Source: Nocardiopsis gilva YIM 90087 (GTDB lineage: Bacteria > Actinomycetota > Actinomycetes > Streptosporangiales > Streptosporangiaceae). From it: a stretch of 64,000 bases of DNA. Both the position numbers and the translations under genes were made by a program. The stretch's first letter is position 1, and each line of letters opens with the position of its first letter. The DNA lies in contig NZ_CP022753.1 of the NCBI RefSeq assembly GCF_002263495.1, positions 1,178,001 through 1,242,000 on the forward strand, given 5' to 3'. The notes under the pieces are model-generated. The model was given only the letters and a program-made list of their open reading frames with translations, was not told the origin of the DNA and did no database searches. Shown here in pieces: positions 33,127-41,669 of this stretch.

Positions 33127-33489
33127 TCAGAGCGTGGGGCTCTCCAGCGGTGCGGCGAGCGCGGCGTCGACGGTCGGGAACACGGGGATGCGCGTGTTGA
33201 TGCGGGTGACGTGCAGCAGGCGCGCCACGCGGTCAGTGGGTGCGGCGATGAACAGGCTGGTGTCGTGCTCCTTGGCGGTCTTGTGCGACTGGATCAGCAC
33301 GCGAAGTCCGCTGGAGTCGATGAATCCGAGCCGGGAGCAGTCCAGGACCACGCGGCCGGGGGCCTCGGTGCCCACGGAGTCCAGGACGGCCTGGTGGAAC
33401 TGGTCCTCGGTGGCCATGTCGATCTCGCCGTCGAGGGCAATGACGAGGCCGTCGTCGTGGTTGCGGGCGGTGATCGTGAGCGCGGGCAT
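33127..33489 (-). CDS. STAS-domain anti-anti-sigma factor
   Basis: A 120-residue single STAS domain (SpoIIAA/RsbV type). The key signature is VVLDCSRLGFIDSSGLRVLIQSHKTA, where the first Ser of DSSG is the expected phosphorylation site for an anti-sigma kinase. The N-terminal strand is GLVIALDGEIDMATEDQFHQAVLD. Unphosphorylated, such proteins bind an anti-sigma factor and free a SigB/SigF-like sigma factor. I chose ATG 33489, with CGGAG 8 nt upstream, which gives the usual family length; the open frame extends to 33933 and an ATG at 33633 is possible. No sigma or anti-sigma gene is in the window. Confidence 0.85.
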   Translation of the reverse strand: MPALTITARNHDDGLVIALDGEIDMATEDQFHQAVLDSVGTEAPGRVVLDCSRLGFIDSSGLRVLIQSHKTAKEHDTSLFIAAPTDRVARLLHVTRINTRIPVFPTVDAALAAPLESPTL

Positions 33490-34009
33490 GGCGTTGGCTC
33501 CGGGGTGAAGCGCCGGCACCGTCGGCAGATCGGACATCGCCGCGGTCCGGATGGCTTCCGTCCTCGGGCGTGCGGCGAAGACGCGGGTCGTCGCGTACGC
33601 GGGCACGCTGCTGCGGCTGAACTGCTGTTTCATCGGTGTGCTACCCCTCATGCCGACAGTGCGGACTGTCAGGCATTCGTGTGGTGGTCCGCCGTCCGGT
33701 GATGACTGTGACGACGTGGCGATTCCGACGTCGGCTCGGGGCGCCCGGCGGGATCTGCGGGTGGCTGCGGCCTGGGCGGCCGTGCGTGCGATCCGCAGTG
33801 TGCGGATGTCGCGTCGGCTCGGTCCTAAGACGCTTAGAACAAGCATCCGTTCCGGACCATACCACATGGTCGTGGCCGTTTCGTGATGTGAGTGAAGCGG
33901 GAGTGTGTTCCAGGGGATGGCCTTGGTCACCACGGAGCGGAGGGTCCGCCGCGGAGCGTGGTGCTAGGCTCACGGTGACCAAGCAATTGCTTGTTTTATG
34001 GAGGCGTCC
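33490..34009. other. Intergenic region between divergent STAS and TauD-like genes
   Basis: A 520-bp gap that should contain both promoters. Visible items are a short inverted repeat CTAAG-ACG-CTTAG at 33825-33837 and the palindrome at 33980-33993. Part of the left side (33490-33633) could be coding if the STAS gene starts at a farther ATG. No RNA gene was seen. Confidence 0.35.
33980..33993. promoter_or_regulatory. 14-bp palindrome upstream of TauD-like gene
   Basis: CAAGCAATTGCTTG is a perfect palindrome, 16 bp before the start codon and just before the GGAGG ribosome site. It is AT-rich against a GC-rich background, as expected for an operator of a dimeric regulator. Confidence 0.55.
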
Positions 34010-34849
34010 ATGGCCATCCGGTTCGACAAAGCCACGGCGCGTGTCGGCGCGTATGTCACCGGCGTCGACCTCCGCAAGGAACTCTCCGACGCCGAGATCG
34101 CCACCATCTACCAGGGGCTCCTCGACCACGGCGTGGTGTTCTTCCGCGGCCAGCACATCACCGACGAGGAGCATCTCCGCTTCGCGCTGCGCTTCGGCAC
34201 GCTCAGCGTCCCGCCGCTCAAGGCGCGCAAGGACACCGGCGACCCCGTCGCCGACTCCGTGCACGTGCTCAACCAGACCAGCCCCAAGGGCGAGGGCGGG
34301 GACAACTGGCACGCCGACAACACCTTCATGCCCCACCCGCCGATGGGCTCGATGCTGCGCGCCATCACCCTGCCCCCGGTCGGCGGCGACACCCTGTGGG
34401 CCAGCGCCTACGCCGCCTACGACGACCTGTCCCCGCAGCTGAAGGACCTGGCCGAGAACCTGGTCGGGATCCACGACATCACCCCGGGCGCGATGAAGGC
34501 GATCGCCAAGGGCCACGCCCTCGACCTGGAGAGGCTGCGCCGCGACTGGCCCCCCGTCGAGCACCCGGTGGTGCGGGTGCACGCGGAGACCGGACGCAAG
34601 CTGCTCTACGTCAACCGCAGCTCGGTCACCCGCCTCAAGGGGCTGTCCCCCTGGGAGAACGAGGCGCTGCTGCCCCTTCTCTGCGACCAGGTCCGGCATC
34701 CGGAGTTCCAGGTTCGGCTGACGTGGGAACCGGGCACCATGGCGTTCTGGGACAACCGGGCCGTGCAGCACTACGCGGTGCCCGACTACACCGAACGCCG
34801 CGAGATGCACCGCGTCACGGTCGACTTCGCCCGGGGCTTCACCGACTGA
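34010..34849 (+). CDS. TauD/TfdA-family Fe(II)/2-oxoglutarate dioxygenase
   Basis: A 279-residue dioxygenase. The iron triad is His101-x-Asp103 in NWHADNTFMPHPP and His254 in NRAVQHYAVPDY; the 2-oxoglutarate Arg is in YTERREMHRVTV. N-terminal GAYVTGVDLRKELSD and GVVFFRGQHIT are standard for the family. Members oxidise taurine, alkylsulfates, 2,4-D or similar acids to release sulfite or an aldehyde; this one cannot be assigned further. The start is ATG 34010, because GGAGG precedes it by 6 nt; ATG 33998 is upstream of that site. Monocistronic; ends 38 bp before palindrome copy 3. Confidence 0.88.
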   Translation: MAIRFDKATARVGAYVTGVDLRKELSDAEIATIYQGLLDHGVVFFRGQHITDEEHLRFALRFGTLSVPPLKARKDTGDPVADSVHVLNQTSPKGEGGDNWHADNTFMPHPPMGSMLRAITLPPVGGDTLWASAYAAYDDLSPQLKDLAENLVGIHDITPGAMKAIAKGHALDLERLRRDWPPVEHPVVRVHAETGRKLLYVNRSSVTRLKGLSPWENEALLPLLCDQVRHPEFQVRLTWEPGTMAFWDNRAVQHYAVPDYTERREMHRVTVDFARGFTD

Positions 34850-34887
34850 GCTTCTGCATACGATGTCGGTTTCCGCCGCGCCCCTTT

Positions 34888-34951
34888 CGTTGATCTCGGA
34901 GATATTGGGGTCTCACGGGCGATTTTGACCCCAATATCTCCGAGATCAACG
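34888..34951. repeat. Dispersed intergenic palindrome, copy 3
   Basis: Perfect 25-bp arms (34888-34912 and 34927-34951) with a 14-bp spacer, lying between convergent gene ends. Outer part CGTTGATCTCGG / CCGAGATCAACG as in the other copies; inner part GATATTGGGGTC is unique. Confidence 0.9.
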
Positions 34952-34975
34952 GAGGGCGGGCGGCCGCACCCACCC

Positions 34976-37282
34976 TCACAATGGGAGGCTGTTGGCCCGC
35001 TGCGGACGGGGTGCCTCGCGCGGCCCTTCCTGCTGGAGCACCCACGTGCACGCCGACAGGGTGAGCGGGACGGCCACGGTCAGCGCCAGCGCCGGGATGG
35101 CGATGCCGGAGTCGTTGACGGCGAATCCGACGAGCGCCGTCACCAGCGATCCGGTGAGCCCGGCCCGCAGGGTGGGCGCGTATTCATAGGCGCGCTGCAG
35201 CGCGCCCACCTTCCAGTCGGTGGGCTTGTTCAACACGGCGAACAGGAACAGCAGCGCGCACGCCGAGAGCAGGGTGAGCTGCCAGTTGCCCAGTGATCCG
35301 AGCATCGAGGCCAGCTTGCGGCTGATCACCATCACCGCCTCCCCGCCGGTGAGCTGGTCGAAGAAGAGCCCGAAGTGGCTGCGCTCGCCGGGCGGCTGCC
35401 GGAAGTCGAGATAGGCCAGCAGGCCGATGACGACGAGCGCCGTGGTGACGATGCCCAGCGCCCACCGCCAGGTGACGCGCCGCCCGGCGATCATCAGCAC
35501 CGTCACCGCCAGGCCGGGGATGATCGCGATGACCCCGCCGAAGTCGGTGCCCAGACCCGGCCAGCCGATCACGAAGAGCGTGGCCGTGCCCACGACCAGC
35601 GCGGTCGCCACGGCCGCCGTCCTGTTCCCGAGGCGGATCAGGTAGTGGGCGACCCCGGCGACCGTCATCAGCATGCCGGTGGCGAAGGTCGCGAACGCGA
35701 TGTTGCCCAGCCCGTAGAAGCGCCCGGCGACGATGGGCGTGTAGCCCGTGGGCGAGTTCAGCTGCAGGTTGGCGCCGGTGCACATGTCGATGAACAGGAC
35801 GGCGGTGGTGATCCCCGCGACCGCCGTCATCGGGCCGAGGATGCCGCGCCGCCATGGACCGGCCATGGCGATCGCGACCACCACCAGGTCGGTGAGCAGC
35901 ACGCATCCGATCAGGGCCAGCTGCGGCAGGTCCGCCGACCACCACGGGATGAGGTTGGACAGGTAGCTGGAGACGGGGAACGCCGCGCCACCGAGCGCCA
36001 CCACGCGCGTGACCGACAGCACCAGGGTGCGCTTCTTCCGGTCCCGGTCGCCGTAGCGGTGCAGGGCGTAGGCGGCCGCGGCGTAGATGAGCAGCTGCAG
36101 GGCGACGAAGAAGGCGAAGAATCCGGCGGTCAGGGACCCCACCACGCGCGCGGCGGTGTTGAGGTCGGCGAGGTCGCCGATCGCCGCCGTGAACTCGGCG
36201 GGGCGCTCCTCCCGCTTCCACACCCGCCCGACCATGCCGTGGACGGGCAGGCCCATCGTGCTCGCGAGGGTGGTGGTGGCGTCGGTGAGGGTCACCAGGC
36301 CGTCGCGCCGGGTGGAGTCGGAGGTCAGGAATCCGCCGTCGAAGCGCCGGCCCTGCGGTCCCGGACCGTGCAGGAGCGCCGCGTTGAGGTTGGACGCGCC
36401 TGCCTCCACCGACACCCCCGCCACCATCAGCGAGGTGTTCTTCGGAAGGAGGTCGAGCACCTGGCCGAGCTTGTCGTCGATCGCTGCCAGGGCCTCCAGC
36501 CGGTCCTCGTGCTGGATCGGGTCGGGCTCCGGCTCCTCCTCGGCGTCGGGGCCGTCCTCGTCGACCTCGGCGTCGGGGTCCACCGGCGGGTTGAGGTAGA
36601 GGTCGGCGAGGCCGTCGAGGTCGATGATCGCCAGCGTCGCCGCGTCCAGGTCCGAGCGCCGCAGCCCGCCGACCTCGCCGATGTAGCGGTCGATCCGCCC
36701 GTCGCGGTCGGCCGCGGCCAGCGCCGCCCCGGCCCCCACCGCCAGGGTGGCGCCCCCGGCCTCTCGTACAGCCCCGCCGAGCGCGCCCACGCGCGCGCCG
36801 TAGGGGGAGGTCGCGTTCTCCTCGATGAAGTCGTCGTAGTCGGGGAAGACCGCGCCGCGTCCGTCGCGCTCGGGGGCGACCGGAAGTTCGCAGATGAAGT
36901 ACTGCTGGCGTTCGCTGAAGGCGCGCTGCCCCGCGGAGAGGGTCAGCCAGCCGTCGACGGGGCAGGTGCGGGAGGTGGCGGTGCGGATCGACATGTCGCC
37001 GATGGCGCTGTTCTGGGCGAGGTTCCACAGCACCGGCATCGTCGTGCGGTCGATCTCCTCCCACATCAGCCCGGGGATCCCGACGACCACCACGGGGCTG
37101 TGCCCCCGTTGCGCGGTCGGGACGGAGGAGGCGGGAGGGGCGCCCGCGTGCGCGGCGGGGACGGGGGCGAGGACGACGACCAGGGCCAGAGCGGCGAGCA
37201 CGGCGTGCAGGCGGGCGAGCGGGCGGAGGTGTCGGCGGAGGCCGCCGTCCATCGCGCGTGTCAGCGGCCCGCTTTGTGCCAT
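34976..37282 (-). CDS. Large membrane protein with alkaline-phosphatase-like extracytoplasmic domain
   Basis: A 768-residue protein. A signal/anchor helix (LARLHAVLAALALVVVLAPVPAAHA) is followed by an extracytoplasmic region of about 340 residues. It begins SPVVVVGIPGLMWEEIDRTTMPVLWNLAQNSAIGDMSIRTATSRTCPVDGWLTLSAG, a pattern like phosphoesterases of the alkaline-phosphatase superfamily, though I cannot confirm all metal ligands. A very acidic linker (DPDAEVDEDGPDAEEEPEPDP) lies in the middle of this region. From about residue 390 there are ten or more membrane helices. The domain order is common in actinobacterial proteins of unknown function, possibly in envelope polymer metabolism. ATG 37282 has GGGAG 7 nt upstream. 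Monocistronic between palindrome copies 3 and 4. Confidence 0.7.
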   Translation of the reverse strand: MAQSGPLTRAMDGGLRRHLRPLARLHAVLAALALVVVLAPVPAAHAGAPPASSVPTAQRGHSPVVVVGIPGLMWEEIDRTTMPVLWNLAQNSAIGDMSIRTATSRTCPVDGWLTLSAGQRAFSERQQYFICELPVAPERDGRGAVFPDYDDFIEENATSPYGARVGALGGAVREAGGATLAVGAGAALAAADRDGRIDRYIGEVGGLRRSDLDAATLAIIDLDGLADLYLNPPVDPDAEVDEDGPDAEEEPEPDPIQHEDRLEALAAIDDKLGQVLDLLPKNTSLMVAGVSVEAGASNLNAALLHGPGPQGRRFDGGFLTSDSTRRDGLVTLTDATTTLASTMGLPVHGMVGRVWKREERPAEFTAAIGDLADLNTAARVVGSLTAGFFAFFVALQLLIYAAAAYALHRYGDRDRKKRTLVLSVTRVVALGGAAFPVSSYLSNLIPWWSADLPQLALIGCVLLTDLVVVAIAMAGPWRRGILGPMTAVAGITTAVLFIDMCTGANLQLNSPTGYTPIVAGRFYGLGNIAFATFATGMLMTVAGVAHYLIRLGNRTAAVATALVVGTATLFVIGWPGLGTDFGGVIAIIPGLAVTVLMIAGRRVTWRWALGIVTTALVVIGLLAYLDFRQPPGERSHFGLFFDQLTGGEAVMVISRKLASMLGSLGNWQLTLLSACALLFLFAVLNKPTDWKVGALQRAYEYAPTLRAGLTGSLVTALVGFAVNDSGIAIPALALTVAVPLTLSACTWVLQQEGPREAPRPQRANSLPL

Positions 37283-37388
37283 GGCGCCACTCCCTCATTC
37301 CGCCGTCGGCCGAGCACGCCAATCACAGTATCCGCACGGTTACCGCGATCGTGGGATATGCCACCGGCGCCGCGTCGTCCCCCGCCCC

Positions 37389-37460
37389 CCACCGTTGATC
37401 TCGGGGATATCGACCGAATACTCGCCGGTAGAAGGTCGATATCCCCGAGATCAACGGTGG
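37389..37460. repeat. Dispersed intergenic palindrome, copy 4
   Basis: Perfect 27-bp arms (37389-37415 and 37434-37460) with an 18-bp spacer. It lies downstream of the TetR gene and upstream of the large membrane-protein gene (both minus strand). Inner part GATATCGACC partly resembles copy 1. Confidence 0.9.
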
Positions 37461-37501
37461 TAACGACGGTACGGCGGCCAGGGGTGCGGGGGAATGGGCG
37501 G

Positions 37502-38218
37502 TCAGGCGCGCAGGCCGTTGAAGGCGACCGTCGCCAGGGCGTCGGCGAGTTCCGGGGCGTCCAGCCCCTTGCCGGGCCGGTACCACTCGACGATCGAGTT
37601 GACCATGCCGAAGAGCAGACGCCCGGCCAGTGCCGGCTCGATGTCCGGGCGGATGTCGCCCGCCTCCACGCCCTCGCGCACGAGGTCGCCGACGAAGTGG
37701 TCGAACTCGCGGCGCCGTTCCAGCGCGTGCCGCTCCACCGCGGTGTTGCCGCGTACCCGCAGCAGCAGGGTCACGTGCGGCAGCTCCTCGACGAGCACCC
37801 GGACGCTGCCGCGCACCACGTACTCGAGTCGGTCGATCGCCGGGCCGGTGGTCGCCCCCGGCTCGTCGGTGACCGCGAACAGGGCGTCCAGCGCGTGGTC
37901 CAGCGACCTGCGCAGCAGCTCGGACTTGCCGCTGAAGTGGTGGTAGATCGCGGACTTGGTCACGCCCAGCGCGCGGGCGAGGTCCTCCATGCTGGTGCCG
38001 TCGTACCCGCGCTCGTTGAACACCCGTACCGCGACACGCAGCACGGACTCGGCGTCGTGGCCGGGGCGGCCGGCACGGCGCCGGGAGGTCGGCTGTGCGG
38101 GTGATGATGCGCGTGGTCCGGATGCGGGCGATGGGGACACAGTCGGAGAATCTACCGTCGGGCGTGTGCCGGGACCGCGTGCATCGCGGGCGTCGGGATC
38201 AAAGGTGCGCAAGGCCAC
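37502..38218 (-). CDS. paaR: TetR-family regulator of phenylacetate catabolism (PaaR-like)
   Basis: A 238-residue TetR-type repressor. After about 50 disordered residues rich in Pro/Ser/Arg comes the HTH domain (ESVLRVAVRVFNERGYDGTSMEDLARALGVTKSAIYHHFSGKSELLRRSL), then a helical ligand domain. It lies 25 bp after paaK on the same strand, and two operators matching the known PaaR motif occur at 39712 and 41609, so it very likely represses the paa genes and is released by phenylacetyl-CoA (family knowledge). The GTG start at 38218 gives a long N-terminus; a start nearer the HTH cannot be excluded. Confidence 0.8.
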   Translation of the reverse strand: MALRTFDPDARDARGPGTRPTVDSPTVSPSPASGPRASSPAQPTSRRRAGRPGHDAESVLRVAVRVFNERGYDGTSMEDLARALGVTKSAIYHHFSGKSELLRRSLDHALDALFAVTDEPGATTGPAIDRLEYVVRGSVRVLVEELPHVTLLLRVRGNTAVERHALERRREFDHFVGDLVREGVEAGDIRPDIEPALAGRLLFGMVNSIVEWYRPGKGLDAPELADALATVAFNGLRA

Positions 38219-38243
38219 AGTCCTCGTTCGTCGGCGGTACCGG

Positions 38244-39626
38244 TTACCTGGGGCGCTCGTCGACGATGCGCCGGATCTTGCCGACGGAGCGCTCCAGTGT
38301 GTCGGGCGCGACCACCTCGACCGCGGCTCCCACGCCGATGTGTCTCCGCAGCGCCGCGGTCAGCCGGTGGCGGGCCTCCTCCCGGTCGTCGGGTGGCGCG
38401 TCGGGCCGGTGCTCCACCCGGACCGTCAGCTCGTCGAGCCGGTGCGGGCGGCGCAGCACCAGCTGGAAGTGCGGGGCGAGCGCGCCGATGCGCAGCACCT
38501 GCTCCTCGACCTGGCTGGGGAACAGGTTCACGCCGCGCAGGATGATCATGTCGTCGCTGCGCCCGGTCACCTTGGCCATGCGCCGGAACGCCGGACGCGC
38601 CGTCCCGGGCAGCAGCCGCGACAGGTCGCGGGTGCGGTAGCGGACGATCGGCAGGGCCTCCTTGGTCAGCGAGGTGAACACGAGCTCGCCCGCGGCGCCG
38701 TCCGGGAGCCGGGTGCCGTCGATGGGATCGACGATCTCGGGGAGGAAGTGGTCCTCGAAGACGTGCAGGCCGTCCTTGGTCTCCACGCACTCGTTGGCCA
38801 CGCCCGGGCCCATGACCTCCGAGAGCCCGTAGATGTCGACGGCGTCGAGGTCGAAGGTCTCCTCGATCTCCGCGCGCATGTCCTCGGTCCACGGCTCGGC
38901 GCCGAGGATCGCGGTGCGCAGGGAGGTCGCCCGGGGGTCGAGGCCCTGGGCGCGGAACTCGTCGGCGATGGTGAGCAGGTAGGAGGGCGTGACCATGATG
39001 GTCTCGGGGCCGAAGTCGCGGATCAGCTGGACCTGCCGCGCGGTCTGCCCGCCGGAGACCGGGATGACCGCGCAGCCCAGCCGCTCGGCGCCGTAGTGGG
39101 CGCCGAGTCCGCCGGTGAACAGTCCGTACCCGTAGGCCACGTGCACTTTCTCGCCGGGCCGTCCGCCGGAGGCGCGGATGCAGCGGGCGACCAGGTCCGA
39201 CCAGATGTCGAGGTCGCCCTGCGTGTAGCCGACGACGGTGGCGCGTCCCGTGGTTCCGCTGGAGGCGTGCACGCGCACCACCCGGTCCATGGGAACGGCG
39301 AACGCGCCGAACGGGTAGGCGTCGCGCAGGTCCTGCTTGGTGGTGAACGGGAACCGCTCCAGGTCGGCGAGGCCGCGCAGGTCCTCGGGGGCGACCCCGG
39401 CCGCGTCGCACTTGCGCCTGTAGAAGGGCTGGTGGTCGTAGGCGTGCCGGAGCGTCCGCTTGAGCTGGCGCAGCTGGTGCTCCTCCAGCATGTCCCGGGA
39501 CACCCGCTCCATCGGGTCGAGAAGGGCGGGGTCGGGGGCGGATCCGAGCCGCCGCGCGCGGGTGGACGGGCTCGGCTGCGTGTCGTGCTCGGTCAACTCA
39601 CGCATTCCTTCCATGCTGTCACTCAT
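38244..39626 (-). CDS. paaK: Phenylacetate-CoA ligase PaaK
   Basis: PaaK activates phenylacetate to phenylacetyl-CoA with ATP and CoA, the first step of aerobic phenylacetate degradation. The 460-residue protein has the adenylate-forming motifs HASSGTTGRATVVGYT (phosphate loop) and YGLSEVMGPGVANEC, then YRTRDLSRLLPG and the hinge MAKVTGRSDDMIILRGVNLFPSQVEEQVL. The C-terminal Lys in RSVGKIRRIVDERP is the usual adenylation Lys. It is divergent from paaN with operator 39712-39733 between them, and is followed by paaR. Confidence 0.95.
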   Translation of the reverse strand: MSDSMEGMRELTEHDTQPSPSTRARRLGSAPDPALLDPMERVSRDMLEEHQLRQLKRTLRHAYDHQPFYRRKCDAAGVAPEDLRGLADLERFPFTTKQDLRDAYPFGAFAVPMDRVVRVHASSGTTGRATVVGYTQGDLDIWSDLVARCIRASGGRPGEKVHVAYGYGLFTGGLGAHYGAERLGCAVIPVSGGQTARQVQLIRDFGPETIMVTPSYLLTIADEFRAQGLDPRATSLRTAILGAEPWTEDMRAEIEETFDLDAVDIYGLSEVMGPGVANECVETKDGLHVFEDHFLPEIVDPIDGTRLPDGAAGELVFTSLTKEALPIVRYRTRDLSRLLPGTARPAFRRMAKVTGRSDDMIILRGVNLFPSQVEEQVLRIGALAPHFQLVLRRPHRLDELTVRVEHRPDAPPDDREEARHRLTAALRRHIGVGAAVEVVAPDTLERSVGKIRRIVDERPR

Positions 39627-39711
39627 CGCATCTGACCTGCGACGGTCCGACGTTTGGCGAGGTGGGGAGGGTGGGGAGGCGGACCCACGGGCGCGGCTGC
39701 GGCCCTTGCGG

Positions 39712-39733
39712 ACTGAATGAACGGTCGGTTAGT
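39712..39733. promoter_or_regulatory. PaaR-type operator between paaK and paaN
   Basis: The 22-bp site has half-sites ACTGAATG and CGGTTAGT around a 6-nt centre (AACGGT). The published corynebacterial PaaR motif, as I recall it, has half-sites ACTNACCG and CGGTNAGT around NNCGNN; this site differs at only two fixed positions. It lies in the divergent promoter region. Confidence 0.75.
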
Positions 39734-39813
39734 AATACCTCATAGACAAGCACCACCGGCAGGGGAGCTGTCAAGAGCGGTTCCCCCATGGCACGCGTTG
39801 GGAGTACGGATCA

Positions 39814-41496
39814 GTGGCCGCACACGGCGCATCCCCCGCAGAGCTCTTCGAACGGCACCAATCGACCCTCCAGGAGGCGGTCAAGGCCATTCACGGCCGG
39901 TACTTCTGGACACCCCACCCGGAGTCGCCGAGCCCGAAGGTGTACGGCGAGGAGGCCGCGCCCCAGGGACAGGCGGCGTTCGACGCCTATCTCGGCAAGG
40001 ATTTCCCGATCGACCAGCCCGGGGGAGACGACCGCATCATCACCGAGCGCTCCCCGTACGGGATCGCGCTGGGCGTGGGCTACCCGCACGCCGACGCCGA
40101 CACCCTCATCGACGCGGCCCAGGCGGCGCGGCCGTCCTGGCGCGACGCCGGGCCCGAGGGCAGGGCGGGGGTGTGCATGGAGATCCTGCACCGGATCAAC
40201 CAGCGCAGCTTCGAGATGGCGCACGCCGTCCAGCACACCAGCGGGCAGGCCTTCGTCATGGCCTTCCAGGCCGGCGGCCCGCACGCCCAGGACCGCGGGC
40301 TGGAGGCACTCGCCTACGGCTACGACACGACGGCCCGCTACGCCAGCACCGCGCGGTGGGAGAAGCCGCAGCGCAAGGGCGGTCCGCTGGTCATGGACAA
40401 GCGCTTCCACGTGGTGCCGCGCGGGATCGCCCTGCTGATCGGCTGCAACACCTTCCCGACGTGGAACTCCTACCCCGGTCTGTTCGCCAGCCTGGTCACC
40501 GGCAACCCGATCATCGTCAAGCCGCACCCGCGCGCGGTGCTGCCGCTGGCGATCACCGTGGCCGTCGCCCGCGAGGTGCTGTCCGAGGCCGGGCTCGACC
40601 CGAACACGGTGCTGCTGGCCGCCGAGCGCGCCGACGAGAAGCTGGCCGCGACCCTGGCGGTGCGCCCCGAGGTGAAGATCGTGGACTTCACCGGCTCCAC
40701 CGAGTTCGGCGAGTGGCTGGAGGAGCACGCCCGCCAGGCCTTCGTGTGCACGGAGAAGGCCGGGGTCAACGCCATCGTCATCGACTCCACCGACGCCTAC
40801 AAGCAGATGCTGGGCAACATCGCGTTCTCGCTGTCGCTGTACAGCGGACAGATGTGCACGACGCCGCAGAACATCTTCATGCCCCGCGGCGGCATCGAGA
40901 CCGACGAGGGGCACAAGAGCGTCGAGGAGGTGGGCGCCGACCTCGCGGCGTCGGTGTCCCGGCTGCTGGGGGACGAGGCGCGGGCCACCGGCGTTCTGGG
41001 CGCCATCGCCAACGACGGGGTGCTGGGCCGCATCGAGGAGGCGGGCAAGCTCGGTGACACCGTGCTGGAGTCCCGGGACATCGCCCACCCCGACTTCGCC
41101 GACGCGACCGTGCGCACGCCCGTCATCGTCAAGCTCGACGGCGACCGCCGCGACGTGTACGGGCGCGAGCACTTCGGGCCGATCTCGTTCGTGGTGACCG
41201 CGCAGGACACGGATGACGCGCTCCGGCTGATGCGCGAGACCATCACCGAGCGCGGCGCCCTCACAGCGGCGGTGTACGCCACCGGTGAGGACGTGCTGGA
41301 CGCGGCGGAGAAGGCCGCGCTGGAGGCCGGCGTCAACATGTCGGCCAACCTGACGGGCCAGGTCTTCGTGAACCAGTCCGCGGCCTTCAGCGACTACCAC
41401 GGCAGCGGTGCCAACCCCGCCGCCACGTCGTCGCTGACCGACCCGGCCTACGTGTCCGGGCGGTTCAGCTTCGTGCAGTCGCGGCGCCACGCGTAG
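39814..41496 (+). CDS. paaN: Phenylacetate degradation aldehyde dehydrogenase PaaN
   Basis: A 560-residue PaaN-type aldehyde dehydrogenase. It carries the ALDH fold: [28 protein letters not shown] (NAD-binding region), [19 protein letters not shown] and [16 protein letters not shown] with the catalytic Cys in QMCT. It lacks the MaoC-type hydratase domain of PaaZ, so it can oxidise the ring-opened semialdehyde but needs a separate hydratase, which is not in this window. GTG 39814 has GGGAG 9 nt upstream. Monocistronic, with an intrinsic terminator at 41567. Confidence 0.92.
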   Translation: MAAHGASPAELFERHQSTLQEAVKAIHGRYFWTPHPESPSPKVYGEEAAPQGQAAFDAYLGKDFPIDQPGGDDRIITERSPYGIALGVGYPHADADTLIDAAQAARPSWRDAGPEGRAGVCMEILHRINQRSFEMAHAVQHTSGQAFVMAFQAGGPHAQDRGLEALAYGYDTTARYASTARWEKPQRKGGPLVMDKRFHVVPRGIALLIGCNTFPTWNSYPGLFASLVTGNPIIVKPHPRAVLPLAITVAVAREVLSEAGLDPNTVLLAAERADEKLAATLAVRPEVKIVDFTGSTEFGEWLEEHARQAFVCTEKAGVNAIVIDSTDAYKQMLGNIAFSLSLYSGQMCTTPQNIFMPRGGIETDEGHKSVEEVGADLAASVSRLLGDEARATGVLGAIANDGVLGRIEEAGKLGDTVLESRDIAHPDFADATVRTPVIVKLDGDRRDVYGREHFGPISFVVTAQDTDDALRLMRETITERGALTAAVYATGEDVLDAAEKAALEAGVNMSANLTGQVFVNQSAAFSDYHGSGANPAATSSLTDPAYVSGRFSFVQSRRHA

Positions 41497-41566
41497 GCGA
41501 CGCGCGGCCGTTTCCGGTCACGGCGGCGATTCGGGCAGATGACGCCCGCGGCGCCGGACCGGCGAG

Positions 41567-41593
41567 GAAGGCGGGGCCATTGACCCCGCCTTC
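41567..41593 (+). terminator. Intrinsic terminator of paaN
   Basis: A perfect 10-bp stem GAAGGCGGGG / CCCCGCCTTC with a 7-nt loop is followed by TTTCTCG. It separates paaN from the paaA operator 15 bp further on. Confidence 0.88.
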
Positions 41594-41608
41594 TTTCTCG
41601 CAGTATTT

Positions 41609-41630
41609 TCTAACTGAACGTTCGGTAGGT
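41609..41630. promoter_or_regulatory. PaaR-type operator upstream of paaA
   Basis: The 22-bp site has half-sites TCTAACTG and CGGTAGGT around AACGTT. It fits the recalled PaaR motif with three mismatches and ends 39 bp before the paaA start. Confidence 0.72.
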
Positions 41631-41669
41631 AATGGCGGCCGCCCGGGAGGGCGAGCGGGAGGACACCAC

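Noticed and set aside
35375-38104. 909-codon frame opposite the membrane protein and TetR gene
   Set aside because: It crosses two genes and two intergenic palindromes on the other strand, and has no domain pattern.
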